From positions 496,001 through 560,000 of the forward strand of contig LJCX01000026.1 in NCBI GenBank assembly GCA_001298545.1: a stretch of 64,000 bases of DNA, in the 5' to 3' direction. Every line of letters begins with the position of its first letter. The stretch's first letter is position 1. Under the pieces are notes generated by a model. The model was not told the origin of the DNA. It saw only the letters and a program-made list of their open reading frames with translations, and made no database searches. Position numbers and translations under genes: made by a program. This stretch comes from Actinobacteria bacterium OV320. Lineage in GTDB: Bacteria > Actinomycetota > Actinomycetes > Streptomycetales > Streptomycetaceae. Of the stretch, positions 1 to 8,660 are shown piece by piece.

Positions 1-905
1 AGGCGAACGTACGGTTCGTGCTGCACGCCTCCGTCCCCGGCTCGCTCGACGCCTACTACCAGGAGATCGGCCGGGCCGGCCGCGACGGGGCACCGGCCAG
101 GGCGATCCTCGCCTACCGTGCGCAGGATCTGGGCCTGCAGCGCTTCTTCGCCGCCGGCGCTCCCGACGCCGACGCGTTGCGCCGCGTCGCCGAGCGGCTG
201 CGCGGCGAGGAGGGCGCCGTGGGCGCGACCCGGCTCCGGGCCGACTGCGAACTCGGCGCGACGGCGCTGTCCGCCGTGCTGAACCTGCTGGAGGAGGCCG
301 GGGCCGTCCGCACCGGACGGGACGGCAGCCGCTTCACCGGCGCGGCCGGCACCCTCGGCTCCTCCGTCGATGACGACGTCGACGCCGCCGTGCAGAGCGC
401 CCTCGCCGTCCATGCCACGCACCGTAGGCTCGAACAGTCCCGGGTCGACATGATGCGCGGGTACGCCGAGACGACCGACTGCCGACGGCGGTTCCTCCTT
501 GGGTACTTCGGTGAGTCCGTCCCCGTCCCGTGCGGGGCGTGCGGCAACTGCACGGGCCCGGCGGCCGAGCCTGCGAACGGGCTGAGGCGCGAGCGGTCCG
601 AGGACGCCGGACGGCCGTACAAGGCGGCCACGCGGCAGCGCCGGTGGACCCGGGCCGGTGCGCGCGCGGGCGGCTCCGCGGGTGCCGTCCGGGCGGTGGA
701 GACCGTCGCACGGCCCGCGGCGGACGACCACCCCTACCTGCCGGGTGTCCTCGTGCGCCATGACCGGTGGGGTCAGGGAGAGGTCATGAGCGAGGGCGAC
801 GGCAAGATCACCATTCTGTTCGAGTCGGTCGGCTATCGCACCCTGTCGCTGGCCGTGGTGACGGACAAGCAGCTGCTCGCCGCGTTGCCCGACGCACCAC
901 GCTGA
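1..905 (+). CDS. recQ: RecQ-family ATP-dependent DNA helicase, C-terminal part (5' end outside window)
   Basis: The reading frame is open at the left edge, so this is the end of a longer gene. The first visible residues contain helicase motif VI (YYQEIGRAGRDG), which couples ATP hydrolysis to 3'-5' DNA unwinding. A RecQ zinc-binding cysteine set follows about residues 150-180 (C...CGACGNC), after the CRRRFLLGYFGE stretch. The last 60 residues form a small conserved tail (VLVRHDRWGQGEV...GYRTLSL). I see no HRDC domain. The frame stops at 903-905, just before a hairpin. Role inferred from the family: recombination and repair. The GTG at 18 is only an internal codon. Confidence 0.93.
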   Translation, partial: ANVRFVLHASVPGSLDAYYQEIGRAGRDGAPARAILAYRAQDLGLQRFFAAGAPDADALRRVAERLRGEEGAVGATRLRADCELGATALSAVLNLLEEAGAVRTGRDGSRFTGAAGTLGSSVDDDVDAAVQSALAVHATHRRLEQSRVDMMRGYAETTDCRRRFLLGYFGESVPVPCGACGNCTGPAAEPANGLRRERSEDAGRPYKAATRQRRWTRAGARAGGSAGAVRAVETVARPAADDHPYLPGVLVRHDRWGQGEVMSEGDGKITILFESVGYRTLSLAVVTDKQLLAALPDAPR

Positions 906-931
906 CGCCGGACCCGCAGGGTTCTGCGTGA

Positions 932-956
932 TGGCGTCACCGAGTGCGTGACGCCA
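932..956 (+). terminator. Hairpin terminator after recQ-like gene
   Basis: Perfect 9-bp inverted repeat TGGCGTCAC / GTGACGCCA with a 7-nt loop, beginning 27 bases after the stop codon. There is no T-tract, which is common for actinomycete terminators. Confidence 0.6.
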
Positions 957-1359
957 CCGTGAGGTGCGCCCGACACCGGTCGACTCGTCCGCCGGGGCGT
1001 GACGGTCCGGTCGTGGTGCGGGTCGCTGAACTCCAGTTCGGGCCACGGTCCGAGTCGGTGTGTAGCCTGGCCCGCGCCGCCCCCGACGGCCACACCGACC
1101 GCCTGTCGTAGCCTCCGGGGCCGGGGCCCTCCGACGGCTGCGCGCGGCCGGCCGGACACACCCCGATGCGTCCCCACCCTTCATCGGGCCGACCTCCTGG
1201 CACACGCTCGCCGGGGTGTCGAGGTCAGGTGTCTCGACAGACAGGGCACCGCCCGGAGCGCTCGGCCGTGTCGTCGGGAGCCCCTGGACGCGGCCGACGC
1301 GCGATTGTCGGTGGCCGGTGTCAGGCTGAAATGACACAGGATCTGCGAAGGGAACAGCC
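957..1359. other. Intergenic stretch without a recognisable gene
   Basis: About 400 bases with no reading frame that looks coding: the open frames here have arginine/proline shadow composition and no good ribosome site. The last 20 bases hold the ribosome binding site (GAAGGGA near 1346-1352) of the next gene. Confidence 0.5.
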
Positions 1360-2178
1360 GTGATCACGACCGACCTCACGCCCGGCTCCCCCTGCTGGCT
1401 CGACCTCGGGGCGCCCGACGTCCGCGCCGCCGCGGCCTTCTACGGCTCGGTGCTCGGCTGGGACTACGAGTCCATGGGCGGCGGCGGGGGCGAGGGTGAG
1501 GGCGGGGACATGGAAGGCGGGATGTTCCAGAAGGACGGCAAGACCGTCGCCGGTCTGGGCAAGCTGTCCGAGGAGGGCGCTCGCTCGGCCTGGATGATCT
1601 ACTACCGCGTCACCGACGCGGATGCCACCACCCAGGCGGTGGAGGGCGCGGGCGGTACGGTCCGGGTGCCCCCGAGAGACCTCGGTGAGTGGGGGCGGAT
1701 GGCGCAGTACACCGACCCGTCGGGCGGCCAGTTCGCGGTCTGGCAGCCAGGGAAGAACGCGGGCTTCGAGCTGGCGGACGTGCCGGGATCGCTCTCCTGG
1801 ACGGAGCTCTACACGAGCGACGCCGCGGCCGCGAAGGAGTTCTACGGCGCGGTCTTCGGCTGGCAGTTCAGCGACACGGAAATGCCGGGCGGCGGAGGCA
1901 CGTACACCCTCATCACGCCGGCCGGGCTCCCCGAGGAACGTATGCAGGGCGGCCTGATGCAGGTCCGCGAGGAGGACCTCGCCCTGGCGGGCGGGCAGGC
2001 GTACTGGCACCCGGTGTTCGCCGTCGCCGACTGTGACGCCGCCGTCGCCGCGGTCACCGGGAACGGCGGCAGCGTGCAGATGGGGCCGGTGGACGCGGAG
2101 GGTGTCGGCCGGCTCGCCGTCTGCCTCGACCGGTCCGACGCCGACTTCGTGGTGCTCACCCCGTCCACCCCGAGCTGA
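1360..2178 (+). CDS. Tandem VOC (glyoxalase/bleomycin-resistance fold) protein, Cfp30B-like
   Basis: A 272-residue protein made of two vicinal-oxygen-chelate domains, roughly residues 8-125 and 140-268. The first opens with PCWLDLGAPDVRAAAAFY and the second with SWTELYTSDAAAAKEFY, the usual first beta-alpha unit of VOC domains. A Gly/Glu-rich loop (about residues 40-52) is inserted in domain one. Size and layout match the mycobacterial Cfp30B type often annotated as hydroxylase or glyoxalase; the substrate is unknown. The GTG start is supported by GAAGGGA eight bases upstream. It stands alone, with no operon partner. Confidence 0.85.
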   Translation: MITTDLTPGSPCWLDLGAPDVRAAAAFYGSVLGWDYESMGGGGGEGEGGDMEGGMFQKDGKTVAGLGKLSEEGARSAWMIYYRVTDADATTQAVEGAGGTVRVPPRDLGEWGRMAQYTDPSGGQFAVWQPGKNAGFELADVPGSLSWTELYTSDAAAAKEFYGAVFGWQFSDTEMPGGGGTYTLITPAGLPEERMQGGLMQVREEDLALAGGQAYWHPVFAVADCDAAVAAVTGNGGSVQMGPVDAEGVGRLAVCLDRSDADFVVLTPSTPS

Positions 2179-2341
2179 ACGCGCCCGCTGCCCGCGCCCT
2201 CTCGGGCCGCGGGTCGCGGCGGGACGTGCGCTGTGTGCCGCCGGATCCGGTGTGCTGCTGTCCGAGCGGTGGTGAGGGCGACACCGTGCTCTGCACCGAG
2301 CACTGCGACGGCTGCCGGACGGCTCCAGGCGGACATATTCC

Positions 2342-2371
2342 TTGACACGAATATTCGTCTTCAGGAATACT
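2342..2371 (+). promoter_or_regulatory. Promoter with palindromic operator for the ArsR-SRPBCC gene
   Basis: A consensus -35 TTGACA (2342-2347) lies 18 bp from AATACT (2366-2371), a fair -10. The spacer holds the perfect palindrome ACGAATATTCGT (2347-2358). Transcription would start at or just before the start codon, so the mRNA is probably leaderless. An ArsR protein bound to the palindrome would block polymerase, which suggests autoregulation. Confidence 0.65.
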
Positions 2372-2372
2372 C

Positions 2373-3242
2373 GTGGTCATGGACGCCATGGACGCACTCC
2401 TCGCCGCACTGGCCGACCCGGTCCGCCGGCGGCTCGTGAGCCTGCTGGCCGAGCGGCCCCGCCCGGTCGGCGTTCTCGCTCAGCTCGCCGACGCGCGCCA
2501 ACCGCAGACGACCAAGCACCTTCAGACCCTTGAGCGGGCCGGCATCGTGACCTCGCAGCGCACCGGTCAGCGCCGGATCTACGCGCTCCGGCCGGGCCCC
2601 CTCCGCGAGCTGGCGGCGGCGCTGAGTCGACTCGCCGATGCCGCGGACCAGGTCGGCGGCCCGCACACGACGTACGACCGCTACGGGATCGGCGTCCGCA
2701 CGGAGCGGCTCGCCGCGCAGGAGCCGGGGTGGGCCGACGACCGCTCCTTCACGTTCCACCGGTCACTGACGGGGCGCCCCGAGCTCGTCTGGCGCCACCT
2801 GACCGAGACCGCCCTGCTCGCGCGCTGGTGGACCCCCGACGACCTCCGCGTCTGCGAACTCGTCTTCGAGGCACGGCCCGGTGGGCGGATCGTCCAGGAG
2901 TACCGCGACGCCGAGGACACCGGCGACTCCGACCCGGTCGCCGGGCGTGCGGAGGGCGTCGTCGTCGACGTGAGCCCTGGTGAGCGCCTCGCCTACCGGC
3001 TCTCCCCGCTGCTTCCGGACGGCCGCCCCGCTTTCACCGCTCACATCGACATGGACCTGCGGCCCACCGGCGCGGGCACGGACCTCGACGTCCGCTGGCG
3101 AATGACCGACAGCACCGTCGAGTCCGCGGACTTCGTCGCGGGCATCGAGATCGGCTTCGGCCAGAGCCTCGACAAGCTCGCGGCGACCCTCACCGGCAGC
3201 GCAGACCGCACAGCCCGCACCGACACAAGGAGCGCGACATGA
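2373..3242 (+). CDS. ArsR-type winged-helix regulator fused to SRPBCC/AHSA1 domain
   Basis: 289 residues. Residues 1-95 are an ArsR winged helix (LADPVRRRLVSLLAERP, then recognition helix QPQTTKHLQTLERAGIV). Residues about 115-275 are an SRPBCC (Aha1/START-like) ligand-binding domain (FHRSLTGRPELVWRHLTE, LARWWTPDDL). Single-chain fusions of this kind are known in actinobacteria and are thought to sense a hydrophobic ligand. No arsenic-binding cysteines are apparent in the HTH. The start may be GTG 2373 or ATG 2379; both lie at the predicted transcription start. It overlaps the next gene by ATGA, so the two form an operon. Confidence 0.85.
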   Translation: MVMDAMDALLAALADPVRRRLVSLLAERPRPVGVLAQLADARQPQTTKHLQTLERAGIVTSQRTGQRRIYALRPGPLRELAAALSRLADAADQVGGPHTTYDRYGIGVRTERLAAQEPGWADDRSFTFHRSLTGRPELVWRHLTETALLARWWTPDDLRVCELVFEARPGGRIVQEYRDAEDTGDSDPVAGRAEGVVVDVSPGERLAYRLSPLLPDGRPAFTAHIDMDLRPTGAGTDLDVRWRMTDSTVESADFVAGIEIGFGQSLDKLAATLTGSADRTARTDTRSAT

Positions 3243-3850
3243 CTGACATGACTGAGCGGATCGCCGGCCGTCGGGTTGTCACCAACATGGCCCTCTCCCT
3301 CGACGGTCGCTACGCCGCACCGGACAACCCCGTGGACATGGGCTGGGTGATGCCGTACGCCGTGACCGACGTCGCCCGCGACCACCTGACCAGCCTCTGG
3401 GAGCCGGCCACGACGGCCCTGCTCGGGCGGGTCAACGCCGAGGGATTCCTCGGTTTCTGGCCCACCGTCATCGGTATGGAGGGCGCCGACCCGCGCGACG
3501 AGGGCTTCGCGAAGTGGCTCGTCGACTCCGACAAGGTGGTGCTCTCCTCCACCCTCGACAAGGCGCCGTGGGAGCGCACGACACTCGTCGACAAGCCGGC
3601 CGCCCAGGTCGTCGCGGACCTCAGGGCCACCGAGGGCGGCGACATTCTCGTGCTCTCCAGCGCGAGCGTGGTCAAGGCGCTGCTGGCGGCCGACGAGGTC
3701 GACCGCCTGGCGCTCACGGTCTTTCCGGTCTTCCTCGGCGGCGGGCCACGCCTCTTCGACGACGGCCTGCCCGCGCATCGGTGGACGCTCGTCAGCCAGG
3801 CCGCGGGCGAGCACGGCACGTTGGCCCTCGTCTACGACCGGGTCCGCTGA
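3239..3850 (+). CDS. Dihydrofolate reductase-family (RibD C-terminal-like) reductase
   Basis: 203 residues with the RibD/DHFR reductase fold: N-terminal VVTNMALSLDGRYA (cofactor-side strand and SLDG turn), central LLGRVNAEGF, and C-terminal VFPVFLGGGPRLFDDG, the glycine loop typical of this family. NADPH-dependent reduction is expected from the family; the substrate is unknown. Its ATG overlaps the stop of the ArsR-SRPBCC gene, so the regulator probably controls it. Its last 19 bases overlap the 3' end of the convergent phosphatase gene. Confidence 0.85.
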   Translation: MTDMTERIAGRRVVTNMALSLDGRYAAPDNPVDMGWVMPYAVTDVARDHLTSLWEPATTALLGRVNAEGFLGFWPTVIGMEGADPRDEGFAKWLVDSDKVVLSSTLDKAPWERTTLVDKPAAQVVADLRATEGGDILVLSSASVVKALLAADEVDRLALTVFPVFLGGGPRLFDDGLPAHRWTLVSQAAGEHGTLALVYDRVR

Positions 3851-5064
3851 GTTCCCTCGGCGGCGCCGCCGGGGCGGATGCCCCAGTCGAGGCGGAGCAC
3901 GGCGAGGTCGTCGGAGTGGCGTCCGGCGTTCAGCTCGTGGGTCTCCTTGATGAGGAGGTCGACATGAGCGGCCGGGTCTGCCGAGGGCAGGGTTCCGATC
4001 AGCGTGAGCAGTCCCTCGACGCCGAGCCGTTCGTTCGTCGCCCCGTTGTGCCCCTCGGTGAGGCCGTCGGTGTAGAGGGTCAGGGCCCCCGTGGCCGGGA
4101 GCGGGATGACGGTGGAGGGCCAGCTGCGCAGTCCGGGAACGATACCCAGGGCGATGCCGTGCGCGGCGGTCAGTTCCCGGGTTCCCTCGGTCGTGGTGAG
4201 GAGGGGCTCGTGATGGCCGGCGAGGTGGAGGGTGGCGGTCGCGGTGTCCTGGTCGAGGGTGAGGAGGGTGCACGTGGCGAACAGCTGCTGGTCGCCGCGT
4301 TCGGCGATCAGGATGCGTTCCATCAGGTGCAGCAGGTCCTCGCCGCGGTGTCCGCCGAGCACGAGGGAACGCCAGGCGATGCGCAGGCAGACACCGAGCG
4401 CGGCGGCGTCGGGGCCGTGTCCGCTGACGTCACCTACGACGGCGTGCAGCAGCCCGTCGTCTCCCTCCACCACGTCGAGGAAGTCCCCGCCGAGCAGGGC
4501 CATCGCGGCGCCGGGCAGGTAGCGGGAGGTCACTCGCACGGTGGAGGTGTCGAGCATCGGCTGGGGCAGCAGGCCGCGTTCCAGGCGGGCGTTCTCCTCC
4601 GCCCGCAGCCGGGAGGCCTGGGCTTCGGAGCTCGCGCGCTCGGTCTGGCTGCGGTAGACGGCGTAGCGCACCGTCCGGTGCAGCAGGTCCGCTTCGACCT
4701 TGCCCTTGACGAGGTAGTCCTGGGCCCCGGCGGCCATGGCGTCGGTGCCCGCCTGGGCCTCGGACAGCCCGGTCAGGACGATGACGGCGGTGTGCGGGGC
4801 CAGGGCTCGCACGGCGGCGACCGCGTCGATGCCCGAAACGTCGGGGAGGTGCAGGTCGAGGAGGACGCAGTCGATCGGGGCGCCGGCCAGTTCGGTGCGG
4901 GCCTCGGCCAGGGTGGTGCGGGTCGTCAGCTCGAACCGCAGCCCCGTGTCGTACAGGAGCTCCTCGACGAGCAGGGCGTCGCCCTGGTCGTCCTCGATCA
5001 GAAGGATGCGGTACATCGGCTCGTCGGGCGCCGCTTCGGGACCGGTTGTCATCGCTGTGGTCAT
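3832..5064 (-). CDS. Response regulator with PP2C (RsbU/SpoIIE-type) phosphatase output domain
   Basis: 410 residues. Residues 15-135 are a receiver domain with acidic pocket IEDDQGDA, phospho-acceptor Asp in LLDLHLPDVSG, Thr in VLTG and Lys in LVKGK. A short coiled linker follows, then a PP2C-type Ser/Thr phosphatase domain (GGDFLDV, GDVSGHGPDAA, TLYTDGLTE, HSDDLAVL) with the metal-binding aspartates in place. Such proteins dephosphorylate anti-anti-sigma factors in partner-switching pathways. The start ATG overlaps the kinase stop (ATGA), so it is translationally coupled to the kinase and is probably phosphorylated by it. Confidence 0.92.
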   Translation of the reverse strand: MTTAMTTGPEAAPDEPMYRILLIEDDQGDALLVEELLYDTGLRFELTTRTTLAEARTELAGAPIDCVLLDLHLPDVSGIDAVAAVRALAPHTAVIVLTGLSEAQAGTDAMAAGAQDYLVKGKVEADLLHRTVRYAVYRSQTERASSEAQASRLRAEENARLERGLLPQPMLDTSTVRVTSRYLPGAAMALLGGDFLDVVEGDDGLLHAVVGDVSGHGPDAAALGVCLRIAWRSLVLGGHRGEDLLHLMERILIAERGDQQLFATCTLLTLDQDTATATLHLAGHHEPLLTTTEGTRELTAAHGIALGIVPGLRSWPSTVIPLPATGALTLYTDGLTEGHNGATNERLGVEGLLTLIGTLPSADPAAHVDLLIKETHELNAGRHSDDLAVLRLDWGIRPGGAAEGTQRTRS

Positions 5065-6668
5065 CGTGTCTGCTCGGTGCCGGCGCGGTCGGCCTCCGGC
5101 AGGGTGGACGGGCCGGGATTCGCCGGCGGCTCGGGTGCCAGGGTGAAGGAGATGCGGGCGCCGTCCTGGTAGGCGGTGTCGACGCCGATGGTGCCGCCGT
5201 GGAATTCGACGATCTTCTTGCACATCGCGAGGCCGATGCCGCTGCCGGAGTAGGCGTCCTTGGTGTGCAGCCGTTGGAAGATCACGAAGACCTTGTCGGC
5301 GTATTCCGGAGCGATCCCGATGCCGTTGTCGGTGACGGTGAACCGCCACAGTTCGTCTTCCCGGACGGCCGTCACACGGATTTTCGGCGCTTCGCCGGGG
5401 CGGCGGAACTTGACGGCGTTGCCGATCAGGTTCTGCCAGAGCATGCCCATCTGGGTGGGGTCGGCGACCAGGGTCGGCAGTGGATCGTGGGTGACCGTCG
5501 CTCCGGCCTCCTCGATGCCGACGCTCAGCGCGGACAGGGTCCGCTCCAGCACCGTGTCCAGGTCGACGCTCTGGTGGGTGTTGTGCATCCGTCCGACCCG
5601 GGAGAAGTCGAGCAGGTCGTTGATGAGGACCTGCATACGGTTCGCGCCGTCGACCGCGAAGTCGATGTACTGGTCGGCCCGGGTGTCGAGTTGCCCTCCG
5701 TAGCGCCGCTGGAGGAGCTGGGTGAAGCTGGAGACCTTGCGCAGCGGCTCCTGAAGATCGTGGGAGGCGACATACGCGAACTGCTCCAGCTCCGCGTTGG
5801 AGCGCTGAAGGTCCGCGGCCTGCGCGTCGAGACGCTGACGCGCCTCTTCGCTGAAGGCCAGTTCCCGTACGAGACGGCGGCGCATGAACTCGATCTCACC
5901 GCTGAGGCGCCGCAGGTCGGCGGGGCCGGTCGGGGAGATGGGGTGGTCGAAGTCGCCTTCGGCGATGGTGCGGGCGTCCGCGCCGAGCTGATCCAGCGGC
6001 CGGGTGATGCCGCGGCGCAGTCCTTCGAAGACGAAAGCGGTGAGGACGACGACGAGCACCGCGGCGGCGCCGAAGACCACGTTCCGCAGGGTCATCGTGG
6101 CCATCAGGTCGTCCCTCGCCCGGACGCGCTCCGCGCGCAGCCGTTCCTGCTGCGCGCTCAGGGCGGCACGTACGTCGTCGAAGGCCTTCTTGCCCTCCTC
6201 TGCCCGTTCGGTGGCCAGCGGCGAGGGTGAGCCGGCGGGCGAGGCGGCTATCGGCCGCGCGATCCTCTCCTGCCACGTGGCCAACGCGTCCTGCACGGCC
6301 TTCAGGTCGTCCAGCCCGGCCCGGTCGCCGGCGAGCAGCTCGGTGAGTTGCGCGATGCTCGTCTTCTGCTCGGCCAGGCCCTCCTGGTAAGGAGTGATGA
6401 AGTCCGCCGCGCCGGTGATCCCGTAGCCGCGGATCCCGGTCTCCTGGTCGAGAAGAGCCGACTCCAGCCGGATCGCCGTGGTCAGCGCGGGAGACCGCAC
6501 GTCCACGAGGTCCCTGCTGATCGACTCGGTCCGCGCCAGGACCCATGCTCCCGTGACACCGAGAAGAGCCAGAACCGCCAGGGACACGGCCGCGCCCACG
6601 CGAAGCCACCGCCGGGTCGTCCACGTGGAAAGCCACCGCGTACGCGGCGGTCTCTCACTGCCGGTCAT
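5061..6668 (-). CDS. Membrane sensor histidine kinase with CHASE3 and HAMP domains
   Basis: 535 residues. Transmembrane helices at about 25-48 and 190-213 flank an extracellular CHASE3 domain (includes LLDQETGIRGYGITG). HAMP follows (RRGITRPLDQLGADARTIAEGDF), then a coiled coil, a phytochrome-type HisKA box (ASHDLQEPLRK, with the phospho-acceptor His) and an HATPase domain (N box NLIGNAVKF, G1 DNGIGIAPE, G2 GSGIGLAMCKKIV). The phosphotransfer partner is most likely the downstream REC-PP2C protein. The divergent receiver protein across the 110-bp gap is a second candidate. Confidence 0.93.
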   Translation of the reverse strand: MTGSERPPRTRWLSTWTTRRWLRVGAAVSLAVLALLGVTGAWVLARTESISRDLVDVRSPALTTAIRLESALLDQETGIRGYGITGAADFITPYQEGLAEQKTSIAQLTELLAGDRAGLDDLKAVQDALATWQERIARPIAASPAGSPSPLATERAEEGKKAFDDVRAALSAQQERLRAERVRARDDLMATMTLRNVVFGAAAVLVVVLTAFVFEGLRRGITRPLDQLGADARTIAEGDFDHPISPTGPADLRRLSGEIEFMRRRLVRELAFSEEARQRLDAQAADLQRSNAELEQFAYVASHDLQEPLRKVSSFTQLLQRRYGGQLDTRADQYIDFAVDGANRMQVLINDLLDFSRVGRMHNTHQSVDLDTVLERTLSALSVGIEEAGATVTHDPLPTLVADPTQMGMLWQNLIGNAVKFRRPGEAPKIRVTAVREDELWRFTVTDNGIGIAPEYADKVFVIFQRLHTKDAYSGSGIGLAMCKKIVEFHGGTIGVDTAYQDGARISFTLAPEPPANPGPSTLPEADRAGTEQTR

Positions 6669-6728
6669 TCTGTGGAACTCCTCGCTGCGAACATTTGCCC
6701 GAAGGCAACGGTCAGCACACTCTAGACG

Positions 6729-6748
6729 GCGACAACGCTTGTTGTCGC
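6729..6748. promoter_or_regulatory. Inverted repeat in the divergent kinase / receiver promoter region
   Basis: GCGACAA (6729-6735) and TTGTCGC (6742-6748), 7-bp arms with a 6-bp gap, sit midway between the two divergent start codons. A possible operator; no regulator can be assigned from sequence. Confidence 0.35.
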
Positions 6749-6778
6749 GAACTCCTTGCGGACCATAGAGTGCCAGGT

Positions 6779-7120
6779 ATGCCAGGCAAGAACTTCGATC
6801 TGCGGACCAGTCCGCAGGAGACGGCCGTCATCGCGGACGCCGCGGTCGGCAACCTTGCCCAGCGCCTTGCCCACCGGCTGCTGGACAGCCCCCCGCAACC
6901 GGCGCCGGACGACCCGGCACAGGCCCTGGCCCTGCTCCACCTGCTGGACCAGCTCCAACAGGCCGCCGAACGGCTCCAGCGGGAAGCAGCCGTGGCTGCC
7001 GCCCGCGCGGGAGCGGGCTACCCGCAGCTCGGCGCCGCCTGCGGCCTGACCCGCCAAGGCGCCCGGCGCCGCTGGCCGGGGCTCTATCACCACACTGACG
7101 AGACACCCACGGAGCAACCG
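6779..7120 (+). CDS. Small helical, HTH-like protein, in frame with the following receiver gene
   Basis: 114 codons from ATG 6779 run without a stop into the receiver domain. The segment is mostly helical (NLAQRLAHRLLDSPPQP, LLHLLDQLQQAAERLQREAA) and ends in a helix-turn-helix-like piece (YPQLGAACGLTRQGARRRWPGL). Small proteins of this look are common in Streptomyces. Because there is no stop before 7121, ribosomes starting here would make a fusion with the receiver domain, while the receiver also has its own ribosome site. Whether this is a true fusion or a lost stop cannot be decided here. Confidence 0.55.
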
Positions 7121-7605
7121 ATGATGACCACCCCCGCCCGCCCGTTCGACGTCCTGCTCGTCGAGGACGACGTCGCCGACGCGATGCTCATCGAGGAAGC
7201 CCTCTCCGAGCGTGGAGCGCGCAACCTGGTCCAGGTCACCGACGGAGTCGCCGCTCTGGAGCACCTGCGCACCCCGGGCAACCCGCGGCCCGACCTCATC
7301 GTCCTCGACCTGAACATGCCGCGCATGAATGGCCGCGAGCTGCTGAAGGTCCTCAAGAGCGACGAGGACCTGCAGACCATCCCGGTGGTCGTCCTCACCA
7401 CGTCCACGGCCCCCGGCGACGTGACCGACGCATACAGCAGCCACGCCAACGCCTACGTGACCAAGCCCGTCAACCTGGACGAGTTCGAGCAGGCCGTCCA
7501 GAGCATCGACGCCTTCTACCTCGACACCGCCCCCCCCGCGCCCGCCCCGAAGCCCGCGATCGCGGAGACGAAGTTCGCGCCCTGGTCGGTGGGGATGCCC
7601 TCTGA
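7121..7605 (+). CDS. Rcp1-type stand-alone receiver (response regulator), 3' end uncertain
   Basis: From ATG 7121 (GGAG at 7111-7114, good spacing) comes a full receiver domain: LLVEDDVADAMLIEEAL acidic pocket, LIVLDLNMPRMNG with phospho-acceptor Asp, VVLTTS and AYVTKPV with the conserved Lys. It ends in FYLDTAPP, the usual end of this family, and no output domain follows. The expected stop is missing: the frame runs on through proline-rich shadow sequence across the next gene. One extra C in the 8-C run at 7530-7537 gives a stop at 7603-7605, one fewer gives a stop at 7617-7619. A frameshift or sequence error in that run is likely. Confidence 0.75.
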
Positions 7606-7709
7606 TCCACCCCCCCTGACCCCCCGGACCCCCGCCCCCGGCCCCCCACCACGGCCGCCCACCGGAATTCGGGTGCGCGCGGCCGGCGCGGGGGTGTGTC
7701 ATCGGGGGT

Positions 7710-8582
7710 ATGGCGATGGTGCTGGGCAAGCCGGAGGTCGACGGGCTGAACGAGGCCGTGGGCGCGCTGCGGGAGTGGCAGCGCGACGGGGCGCCGACGC
7801 AACTGCATCCGGGGGACCTGGGCTGGTTCTGGCGGTTCGGTGCTCAGGCGACGGCCGCGGCGGTCCGGACCTGGAGCCGGGACGGACGGATTCTCGCCGT
7901 CGGACTGCTGGACGAGCCCCGGCTGTTGCGGCTGGCGATCGCCCCGGACGCCCGACGGGACGAGGAGCCGGCGCGGCAGCTGCTCGAGGACCTGACCGAG
8001 CCCGAGCGCGGCGTACTGCCGGCGGGCAAGGTGTCCGTCGAGGCGCCGACGGGCGCACTGCTCCAAGATCTGCTGCTCGAGCACGGCTGGCACGCCGACG
8101 AACCGTGGACGCCGCTGCGCCGCGACCTCACGCGGCCGGTGAAGGATCCGGGCCTACGGATCGAGGTGACCGGGCCGGGGCCGGGGCAGATCCCGGCGCG
8201 GACCGCCGTACAGCGGGCGGCGTTCGACAGGTCGACGTTCACGGACGAGCACTGGCGCGCGATGGCCGCCGGATCGCCGTACGCCGACGCCCGGTGTCTG
8301 GTCGGGTACGACGCCCGGGGCAACGCGGTGGCGGCGGTGACGGTGTGGTCGGCCGGTCCGGGAAAGCCCGGCCTGCTGGAGCCGATGGGCGTGCACCGGG
8401 AACATCGCGGTCACGGCCACGGCAAGGCGATCACCGTCGCCGCGGCGGCCGCACTCCGGGAACTCGGCTCGTCGAGCGCGATCGTCTGCACGCCGAGCGC
8501 GAATGCGGGCGCCGTCGCCACCTACAGGTCGGCCGGTTTCCGGCAACTGCCCGAGACCCGGGACCTGTGCCGGGACGCCTGA
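7710..8582 (+). CDS. GNAT-family N-acetyltransferase
   Basis: 290 residues. The C-terminal half is a GNAT domain with the acetyl-CoA pyrophosphate loop HREHRGHGHGKAI (family R/Q-x-x-G-x-G/A) followed by the helix and the NAGAVATYRSAGF segment typical of motif B. The N-terminal half (1-140) is a second, degenerate GNAT-like fold, as in two-domain Streptomyces acetyltransferases. The substrate is unknown. Only a weak ribosome site precedes the ATG. It is transcribed in the same direction as the receiver gene. Confidence 0.82.
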   Translation: MAMVLGKPEVDGLNEAVGALREWQRDGAPTQLHPGDLGWFWRFGAQATAAAVRTWSRDGRILAVGLLDEPRLLRLAIAPDARRDEEPARQLLEDLTEPERGVLPAGKVSVEAPTGALLQDLLLEHGWHADEPWTPLRRDLTRPVKDPGLRIEVTGPGPGQIPARTAVQRAAFDRSTFTDEHWRAMAAGSPYADARCLVGYDARGNAVAAVTVWSAGPGKPGLLEPMGVHREHRGHGHGKAITVAAAAALRELGSSSAIVCTPSANAGAVATYRSAGFRQLPETRDLCRDA

Positions 8583-8660
8583 GCCGCATCTCACGACCGT
8601 GTGCCGCGGCATCGCATCGGGGGAGACCCGCCGGTGAGGGCGAAGGGTCTCCCGGCGACG

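Noticed and set aside
5046..6230. Plus-strand frame opposite the histidine kinase
   Set aside because: Shadow of the kinase; Val/Gly/Asp-rich with no motif, and the kinase motifs are complete on the other strand.
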